The position numbers and the translations under genes were made by a program. The notes beneath the pieces were generated by a model. The model made no database searches, was not told the DNA's origin, and was given only the letters and a program-made list of their open reading frames with translations. DNA of 64,000 nt from Mortierella sp. BCC40632. Its lineage: Eukaryota; Mortierellomycota; Mortierellomycetes; Mortierellales; Mortierellaceae. The stretch covers positions 1-64,000 of the forward strand of contig WAEK01000010.1 of the NCBI GenBank assembly GCA_011634665.1. Reading direction: 5' to 3'. Positions 11,775 to 19,006 of the stretch are shown here, in pieces; position 1 is the first letter of the stretch; each line of letters begins with the position of its first letter.

Positions 11775-12087
11775 CAAACTTCAGTCGTGGAGAAGCTATA
11801 ACTAATGTATAAGCATATAAAATCCTTTTCGAAGCACTGTCTGTTTGATCCGCCAATGAAGAAAAAAAATATACAATGATGCCTCGAGAAATGCACCAAC
11901 ACTTACACACACACACTCAGGACACAATGATGTCATTTTGGTACTCATTGCGCCATTAAACCTTTACACCGTTCTTGCCTAGGTGCCAAGCGTAACCTGC
12001 AGAAGCCAAAGGCGTCCTAAAAAAAAAAAAGAGTGAACAAGAGCAACTAGCCTCTGAAGAAAAAAAAAAAAAAAAAAAACTGAATGC

Positions 12088-12093
12088 TTTATT
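12088..12093 (-). terminator. AATAAA poly(A) signal after GPN1
   Basis: Hexamer on the minus strand about 23 nt past the GPN1 stop codon. Confidence 0.55.
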
Positions 12094-12116
12094 ACATTGT
12101 CAGGGAAAAAATGTGT

Positions 12117-13646
12117 TTAGTTCTTCCCTTCGCGAGAAAGGTAGCGTTTAAATGACTCTTCCTCCATATTGGCTTTGCGTTCCTCTTCATCTCGGTGATA
12201 GCTCTCCATGTCATCCCCCTCCGAGTCCGAGTCGTCGCGGTACCGTGGTTCAACGTCATCATCATCGTCCTCGTCCTCGTCCTCGTTGTTATCCTTTCCA
12301 AACTTGACCTCTCTGCCCTTCTCATCCATAGCCATATCTTTCATCAACCTAGCCATTTGCTCTTCCTTCTCCGCTTCCAATCTCTTGCGCTTCTCTTCCA
12401 ACAGACGTTCCAGCTCTGGTTTGTACTCCTGATTGTATTCTACCACAGCCTCGTCCACGGCCTTCAAGAAATCGTCCATGCCAGCACCTGTGATAGCGCT
12501 CACTCCGACAACCTTCAAGTGTGAATAGAATTCGTCCAGGACAAGAGACATAGAATTCATCAAGCTGCTCATGTACGACTTGTCCTTTTGCAATGCTTCC
12601 TGGAAGACCTCAAAATCTGTCATCCACTCGACCGCGAAATCGTGAGGCTGCACGTCTGTCTTGTTGAAAACGAGGATAAAGGGGACTTTGGTCTTGTAGA
12701 GAATACTGCAGGCATACAACATGTTACTCATAAATGTGGCAGGGGCTGTTGTCCGGGGCGTGTCGATGATATAAGCGACCATTGTTGGATAAGTGGCAGC
12801 AAGGGTGTCTGTGATGATCGCTCCTGAAGCGGACCAAGTGAAAATCTCGATCTGTCCAGGTGTATCCACCAAAATGTAGCTAATGAGAAGAGATTCCAGC
12901 TGTGTTAGAGATCGTAGGGATGAACGGTGATAGTAGTGGACAAGTTGCAAAATATAGTCTTATCTGTTTTTGCTTTTGCCGGATGACTTACTCCAGGGAT
13001 GCTGCTCTCTTGTCAACAAACCCGAGGACCTGGTCGAACTTGGTTGTAAACAAGTTCAACGCCGTAAGAATCCCTCCGTTTGGTCCAAGATTATACCTAA
13101 AAAACAAAGAAGGTACGTACAGTTTGTCAGTGGATTTAGAAATATATTTTGATATCCTCTGCGCATTTTCTCCACGTTCCAGTAGTTGCAATGCTATGCG
13201 AAATCAAACGAGCCTCGCCAGGAACATACTGCTTCATGACTTCCTTGTAGTTGACGGTATCGCGGATATCAATGTTTGCCGAAAAGGGGAGCGATGCAAC
13301 TGCGGGATCGAGATTCAGTACATATGGAGGTTGCTTCCTGGAGTGCAGATGAGCATTGAGACGCTGTCGATATGGAATGACCAAACCCGATCGATATGAA
13401 AATAATAATAATAATAATAGTAATAAAAAGATGGCATAGTTGCTCGTCGTTAGTCAAGCTGTCAAATCTCTTCTTCTATCCTCTCTAGACTTTGAAGCCA
13501 AGACTAGAAGCGTTGCAAGGAAGGCCTTATCTTTTTATTCTTTCTTTTTTTTTTTTTTTTACCTGCATGAACGTCGTCTTTCCTGAGCCTGCCATTCCGA
13601 TGCAGAGAATGACAGGTGGTTTCTTCTCTTCTGCTGATGTTGACAT
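12117..13646 (-). CDS. GPN1: GPN-loop GTPase 1 (Npa3/XAB1)
   Basis: Four exons (13646-13563, 13363-13230, 13096-12992, 12879-12117) give 361 residues. P-loop GMAGSGKT lies at residues 17-24, the invariant Gly-Pro-Asn of the family in LGPNGG at 77-79, switch-type DTPGQIEIF, and the guanine-specificity motif NKTD. The C-terminal third is charged coiled coil ending in an acidic Asp/Glu block. GPN1 works as a heterodimer with GPN3 in assembly and nuclear import of RNA polymerase II. The start ATG lies eleven codons before the first beta strand ([11 protein letters not shown]). A poly(T) run sits in intron 1, just inside the donor. The length is typical of the family. It is followed at its 5' side by the candidate mobile element. 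Confidence 0.95.
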
Positions 13647-13918
13647 TTTGCTCCACAATTAGTATAAAAGGTTGTTATTCCCGTCTAATGTCTCTGTTGT
13701 AAAGATGAGCTCCCGGAGTCAAGTTTGAGGTTTTCTTTTCTTCTTTTGGCTCTTGTCTCGATGGAAGGTAGCAGAAAAAAAGACCGAATCCAATACTCTC
13801 CTCTTTTTTTTTGCATCACAAAAAAAAAAAAAAAAAAAAAAAGTGGCACCTGGGTGTGGCCAACACATACAAGCCACTTGGGTTTCGGCGCAGTTTTTTT
13901 TTTAATAAATTCTATCCC
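13647..13918. other. Spacer between GPN1 and the candidate mobile element
   Basis: GPN1 upstream region with an A run (13820-13842) and a T run near 13896. No gene seen. Confidence 0.6.
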
Positions 13919-13950
13919 TTAAACCGTAAGGTTTAATAGGCAAATTTGCC
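13919..13950 (+). repeat. Left terminal inverted repeat with two hairpin palindromes
   Basis: TTAAACC-GTAA-GGTTTAA can fold on itself, followed by the palindrome GGCAAATTTGCC. The outer 9 bp match the other end in inverse orientation. Confidence 0.5.
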
Positions 13951-14077
13951 TGTCAAAAAAATGGGAGTGAAAGAGTGAAAAAGAGGGTTAGCATCCACTA
14001 CTGGTTATGTTTGAGTTGGCCTGGCTTGCATCTCCGTGAATTGCCCATGAATTGCTTACCAATACGGGATAATTATT

Positions 14078-14115
14078 GTCGAGCTCCACGCTCGACTTGG
14101 GGAGCAGAGCGCTCC
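14078..14115 (-). ncRNA. Candidate Fanzor guide-RNA (omega/fRNA) scaffold hairpins
   Basis: Two hairpins stand at the Fanzor stop codon: GTCGAGC-tccac-GCTCGAC (14078-14096, 7-bp stem) and GGAGC-agagc-GCTCC (14101-14115). In TnpB and Fanzor systems the guide RNA is transcribed from the 3' end of the nuclease gene or element, and this is that position and strand. Length and boundaries are unknown; expression is not shown. Confidence 0.3.
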
Positions 14116-16720
14116 TAGTTGGTTATCCGGCGCAAGAACCATGGCCATTCCATCTTGGACAACCAGTGGTGTACCGCCATTGCCATGTTGTGAGCCCTAT
14201 TGATATCACGATCACGGCTTGCATCATGCTGGACCCCTCCTCCTGCCTTGCATACAATATTTCTTTTCATCTCCTCTGTTTTCAAACCACAGAGGCAGCA
14301 TTGCCGCGATGTCTTGAACTCGTCAGCGAGACAGACAATGATTCCCATCCCTTGTGCCTGTCATCCACAAATAAAACGATTAAATCGTTAGCTACTCTCC
14401 TCACTTTGGTCTGCACAATGTATCACATCATATTAATGCTCATTACCATCTGGCACAGCCTCTCCAACACAACGTACGTCCCACTCGTTCCACCGTTCAA
14501 TGGTTTGAATACTCCATCCCCAATCGCGAGGATAACCTGTCGCTTCGATGGTAAACTGGGCTTAGGCAGAGGCTCTTTCATATCTTCTGCAGGTTCGAGA
14601 TTGGCAATGCTGACTGCTGTCCGCAAAATATGCGAGAGTCGCTGGTCGATCTCTGCAGCGTGTTCTTGTTGTTTTCGAAACTTGAGCGTCTTGTACGCCA
14701 TCGATCCATAGAAAGATCCAAGCGATCTGTCCGCATTGAGCTTCGACAGGACATGGTCTTCCGTGCTCTTGGAGAGCTGTTTCAGTCGAGTCTCCTCAGT
14801 AGCCAATCGTTACTGGGACTATCGTTTGCTCTACTGCATTGATCCCGTCTGTCTCCTTGGCGAGTTGCATTAGGTGTCTCATCCCCTGTGTGTGCCAGTT
14901 GTATGTCCCTCTGGAAAGGTGGTGGTTGGAAGCTTGGTTGGGCCGTGCACTGTCAGCGATCACTGCTGTGACAAGCTCCGCTATCCCTGGGTCAACCCCA
15001 ATCACCACGTAGCTATCGCCAACAAGCTGTAAAACAGTCTCTTTGTTCGCAAAGAGCCCTGTCGCATACCGGATAGTGGATCGGCCTACGTTCAGCGGAT
15101 GGGCACTCGCGTTGGCTGCCTCGGCTTTGATCTTGGGCCTTTGAAACTTTTCAGTCTTGGATCTAGAGGACGGTACGCAAGCAGCCGCAACTGATATCCG
15201 TCCGTTACCATCGTCCCTCGCAAACAGTATTTCTGCTGTGGAGAAATCGCTGCTGGCATGCTTTCTTTCTCGATCTGGCAACTTTTGGTTTTCTTCAGAA
15301 TTGCAATCCTCTCCTTTGTCATCTCGACAAATTGAGTCTTTAGTTGACCATATCGTCTCTTGGCTTCACTCTCGTCGCCTTGAGCTACTGCCGTCGAGCT
15401 TTCTGCTCTTTTTCGCCCTGGCAATCTCTGGGCTGCCTCCACGAGCCCCTCTTCCGCCATTGCAAAAGAGTCGAAAAGACTCGGAACTTGAGACGATGAG
15501 GGCATCCCAACACAGGTAGTCTTGTCGTAGTTGCTTCTTTGTCTCCCACCGACAAAGAGCCTGTAGTAGATCTCGCCTGGGTGATTGGATGCCTTCGAAG
15601 ATCCCTCTCTCTGGGAGCTGACCCCTAACAGGTCCTTGATTATTCCTTGTTCCACTTTGTGCTCCAAATCTTGTCGAAGAATAGCGCGGACAAAATACTG
15701 TTCAGAAATGGTGAGAAAGGACGTTGACTCTTTTGCAGTAGGAGCTAGCTTTAGTCGATCCTTGAAGGGCAGCTGGAAGTTGAGAACTGTGAAGACCTCG
15801 GCCTGGCTAAACGCCTCTGATATTCCTTTTTCCTCTACTGCTGCCAGCATGACTGCTCCCTCTGTTGATTGTACCCATCCTGGGTTTAGCCGACGCACCT
15901 ATTATGTTGAGGTAACATTAACAACATTTTTTTTTTTTTTAAAAAAAGAGCATGAACCACTTACTCGTTTGATCAACTCGGGGACAAACTCGACAAACGT
16001 TTTGCACAACATACTGTACAGATTCCGGCCAGAACTCTCAAAAAAACACTGTGGTACTTGTCTTTGTAGGTGTGACTGGAGCCGATCTCGTTGTTGTTTG
16101 AAATTGGGGCCTGCACTCTTTGCAAAGTCGTCTACTACCTCCTTGGCTAGACTCATGCCAACAGTCCCTCGCTTTGTTCTGTCTTCGTAGTATAGCAGCA
16201 TTAAGAGCTGTCGGCAAAAATCCTCCGTATCTAGGATCTGTAACTTTTTTCTGCCATCCTCTTGACTCCCATTCACAGAGTACATGGCTGCAACAGTCTT
16301 GGCAACAAACCACCGTACGATGTACAGTCCAATTTATGTCGCCTCCGAGTGGCATTTGGCGAGTGCTAGCACCGTGTCGGCAATATACTTGGCAGCTCCA
16401 CTGCGCTCCTCTTTGGTTTTTGAAGGCAACCTCTCCTCCAAAACTGACGCTACTCGCCACAGAATCGGCTCGCGCTTCTGGGTAATACAGTCAGAAGTTG
16501 AGTCCAATGCTTGGTCAATTAGATTGCCAGGCGATACTCTGTTGGATGATCCTGTTCCCATTACGCTTCCTGTTCCTAGAGCCGTTTGAACTGCAAGCCT
16601 TGATGCCTTTGCTCTCGCCAGCTTTTTGCATTGTCGTTTCGGTGGAAGATCTGGTGGTGCGTTTGCCTTTTTTGCTTCACTTGCTGATGCTCCTCTCTTG
16701 ATACCTTGCCTACATTTGGA
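14115..16720 (-). pseudogene. Fanzor (eukaryotic TnpB-like RNA-guided nuclease), disrupted
   Basis: Family landmarks appear in order: basic N-terminus, AKYIADTVLALAKCHSEAT, TDGYQLRLLAYRPLDPR, RuvC-I VVIGVDPGI (Asp codon at 14991-14993), FYGSMAYKTLKFRKQQEHA, RuvC-II AIGDGVFKP, a zinc-ribbon CCLCG, and RuvC-III RDRDINRAHNMA. Two clean introns survive (15899-15964 and 14358-14446). Three lesions break the gene: an in-frame TAA at 16334-16336 after CHSEAT, a -1 shift near 15150-15175, and a +1 shift near 14808 that returns to the original frame. No ATG was found at the 5' end; a TGA lies just upstream of 16715, so a first exon may be missing. The second half of the zinc ribbon looks degenerate. 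The catalytic residues survive, suggesting recent decay, or sequence errors. No repaired protein is assumed. Confidence 0.8.
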
Positions 16721-16792
16721 TCAATCGAAAAAATATCAGTTCTCGCATCCTTTATTTTTTAATTACATCAATCCAAAAAAATTAGGATTCGA

Positions 16793-16895
16793 AAAAGTAG
16801 GATTTGAAAAAGGACTATTTCGAGAAAAGTAGGATTTGAAAAAAAGGACTATTTCGAGGAAAAGTAGGATTTGAAAAAAGGACCATTTAGAAAAG
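16793..16895 (+). repeat. Three-copy AT-rich minisatellite, unit about 34 bp
   Basis: Units share AAAAGTAGGATTTGAAAAA and GGACTATTTCGAG, with a diverged third copy. It lies between the XPG-like and Fanzor genes, upstream of the Fanzor frame. Confidence 0.85.
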
Positions 16896-17030
16896 AGGTC
16901 AATTTGAGAAATGTTCAATTCAGCAAAGGCAGGAGTCTGAATACAAGTGCTTGGTCCTGCGTGCCACAGCTATGCAAAATAGAGCTACTACGTAACGAAC
17001 AGCTTAAGTCTTAGGAATGTGTGTTCAAAA

Positions 17031-17070
17031 GCTCTCTCTCTCTCTCTCTCCTCTTCTCTTTCTCTCTCTC
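17031..17070 (+). repeat. (CT)n microsatellite
   Basis: Interrupted TC run between the two genes of the candidate element. Confidence 0.85.
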
Positions 17071-17213
17071 CATACAGTTCATGATTATGTCAGTTTGAAG
17101 ACCGTGCACTGAGAGACATACACTGGAGCCATTTACAAGGATAATCCGTCCCACCAAACATACCTGTTCATATTCACAGGAGATAGTTCAACTTACTATG
17201 CCTCCAACATCAG

Positions 17214-18164
17214 TTAGAGATGCAATGGGGGATCCCTGCGGTACGCAGGGCAAACTAGGCTAGTCGTGTATCCCGCCAGCAGCGCACGTGCAGTCCTTTG
17301 GCCTGCTGGTGAGCGGTTCCACAGCTTCACAAGAATATTCTGGTTCTTATTGATACCAAATCCTTTGAGGTTGTCGCAGTAATCATTCCCTGAGGTAATG
17401 GCCATCGTTTGCCATACCCCAAAGTCAGAAACCCCTAGTTTCTCTAGGGCTTGGTCGTCGATTGTATAAAGATAGAATGTAGACCTGTTGCTGTAGTCTT
17501 GCCTGAGTACATGGACGTTAGGGATGAACAGCATGTCACTATCAGTGGTCGCGACATAGATCCGTTGGCTGCTCTTCATTGCCTCCTGTCTTATACAGTT
17601 GTCGGCCTCGCCAGAGCAGACGTGAGCATGACGACCAAGAGCAACAAGGTCTTTGGCAAGCCTGTGTCGCGTGTCCATGCTGATCTCCATTGCACCTCTC
17701 CAGGACACCATCATTCTCTTGAACGCCCGGAGTAGCCGTCGGCGCAAGTTGCGCGCCGAGCGAAGGCCGCCTTCGGGGTACTCTTGTCCAGGCTGGATTG
17801 CCGCATTGAATGCGGACAGTGAGCTGGAGCACTGGCGACGGCTATCCTCCTCTCTCTTGGAGCGATATTTCCGGGCGACGGCCTTTTCGCTGGTGGGGAG
17901 TCCGTCGATGTGTATAATCGCATCCCTTGAAAAAATGAGGTCCAGCTTCTTATTGAGCGCCTTGGCGACCCAACCTGGTTCTTTGTCTGGCCTCTTGCCT
18001 CTTGAAGACGAGCGCGGTGTGTGGAACCAAAATAGAATGGCAAGGATGTAGTGAAAAAACAAGGAGAAGAGGTCGATATGAACAGACGGGAACTCTTTCG
18101 GATCTACAGAAGATCGTGGGACGCCTGCGTCCGTAACTTTTTTCCAGGCCTGTTTAACTCCCAT
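17214..18164 (-). CDS. XPG/FEN1-like PIN-domain nuclease, possibly C-terminally truncated
   Basis: A single frame of 316 residues from the ATG in MGVKQAWKK. The acidic residues of the FEN/XPG active site are all present: D31 (VHIDLF), D87 (IHIDGLP), E186 and D188 (SGEAD), D208 and D210 (TTDSD), D261 (SGNDY), followed by an LKGFGINKN helix-hairpin-like segment. These enzymes cut flaps, bubbles and branched DNA. The protein ends soon after this segment, shorter than XPG relatives, so it may be truncated or have an unrecognised 3' exon. An upstream in-frame extension encodes a poly-Phe stretch with no role. It is immediately upstream of and codirectional with the Fanzor relic, inside the inverted repeats, so it is probably element cargo rather than the cellular FEN1 or RAD2 gene. 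Confidence 0.75.
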   Translation of the reverse strand: MGVKQAWKKVTDAGVPRSSVDPKEFPSVHIDLFSLFFHYILAILFWFHTPRSSSRGKRPDKEPGWVAKALNKKLDLIFSRDAIIHIDGLPTSEKAVARKYRSKREEDSRRQCSSSLSAFNAAIQPGQEYPEGGLRSARNLRRRLLRAFKRMMVSWRGAMEISMDTRHRLAKDLVALGRHAHVCSGEADNCIRQEAMKSSQRIYVATTDSDMLFIPNVHVLRQDYSNRSTFYLYTIDDQALEKLGVSDFGVWQTMAITSGNDYCDNLKGFGINKNQNILVKLWNRSPAGQRTARALLAGYTTSLVCPAYRRDPPLHL

Positions 18165-18676
18165 GGTCAGAAGTGAATAAAAGTGAACTTTCGAAGGTGT
18201 GAGGAAACGTGCCAGAGAAGTGGATAGAAAGTCGAAAAAGAAAAAAGAGAAAAAAAAAAAGATAAAAAAAAGGACATTGGGAGCTCGAGGTATCAAAGCC
18301 AAATTCCGCCCCATCCACTCTCTTACACTCTCTTACGCATCAGTGTCTATCCCGTGCTTTAGCGATTCATCAGATACCTTCATCAAATAAAGTCGTTTGT
18401 CCTCTCTCTTTATTAACGGCGATCAGCCATAGCAAGCAAAGCGAGCGACGGCTGTTAGCACAATACAATTATGACTCTCCTGCACGGACCACAGGTGAGA
18501 TCTCAGATGAATGAGTAGACCCATTGGTTCCATGATGGTACATTCTACCTAATGCCGGTTAGATCCTGATGGTAGATGTCAGCACGTAGTTTGATCTGCT
18601 AGTTTCTGACCATAGAGAAGGGGGTTGTGGTTTAAAAGACTTTCGAGAAAAAGGCTGGAAACCTCCAAATTTTCTA

Positions 18677-18711
18677 TGTTAAATGGCATTTTTGCCTGGC
18701 TAACGGTTTAA
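18677..18711 (-). repeat. Right terminal inverted repeat
   Basis: Read on the minus strand it begins TTAAACCGTTAGCC and continues to GGCAAAAATGCC, matching the left end with a gap of about five bases. Confidence 0.5.
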
Positions 18712-19006
18712 TTCTATATACATTCAAACAACAGGCCAGATCTCGGTCGGATGCCAGCACCCTCTGGCCAGTCTCGCTCCTTTCGTCTTCATTACGATCC
18801 ATGCTCCTATCAGCTTTGCTTTGTTTCATTGTATCAGCTCAGGGCACTCCAATGGGTAGTCGTTTCCGTGATCCATTAATTCCTTTTTTTTGGTCGTAAC
18901 GTTTTTTTTTTTTTTTTCTTTCTTCTTTATCTTTGTCATTCCTTAGGCCACAGCTGGCAGTTAGGGTGGTGAAGAACCATGGATTGGGTCGTCGATATTA
19001 TTCGGA
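18712..19006. other. Spacer after the candidate element
   Basis: Holds a T run at 18901-18917 and the 3' flank of the next minus-strand gene. No gene seen. Confidence 0.5.

Larger units (their letters stand above)
9168..12116. other. Gene-poor intergenic region with simple repeats
   Basis: Almost 3 kb between the start of the Reg1-like gene and the 3' end of GPN1. The part next to the Reg1-like start is purine-rich on the plus strand (pyrimidine-rich in the sense of that gene). It holds GAAT/GGAT repeats, GAGAAA repeats and a GA run at 10146-10167. One minus-strand open frame near 11430-11774 is listed separately. Poly(A) runs occur at 12019-12030 and 12060-12079. No other gene was recognised. 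Confidence 0.6.
13919..18711. mobile_element. Candidate Fanzor-carrying DNA element with XPG-like nuclease, about 4.8 kb
   Basis: Two minus-strand genes foreign to the housekeeping neighbourhood, a Fanzor relic and an XPG/FEN-like nuclease, are flanked by inverted TTAAACCGT (13919-13927 forward, 18703-18711 inverted). Just inside each end is a palindrome, GGCAAATTTGCC (13939-13950) and GGCATTTTTGCC (18685-18696). Further TTAAACC-type copies lie at 13930-13936 and 18629-18635. Two target-site readings are possible: duplicated TTAA at the tips, or the 8-bp direct repeat AATTCTAT at 13908-13915 and 18710-18717. No transposase was recognised inside. Fanzor proteins are known passengers of several eukaryotic transposon classes, so carriage is plausible. 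The end repeats are short and were found by looking, so the exact boundaries are uncertain. Confidence 0.5.

Noticed and set aside
15599..16190. Plus-strand frame of 201 codons opposite the Fanzor relic
   Set aside because: Antisense to conserved Fanzor sequence and crosses its intron.
16334..16336. Hidden intron as explanation of the Fanzor TAA
   Set aside because: Candidate donors (GTATAT upstream) and acceptors (GCCAAG, TTGCAG downstream) do not keep the reading frame.
17653..18051. Plus-strand frame of 132 codons opposite the XPG-like gene
   Set aside because: It is the antisense shadow of a frame with a complete set of FEN/XPG catalytic residues.
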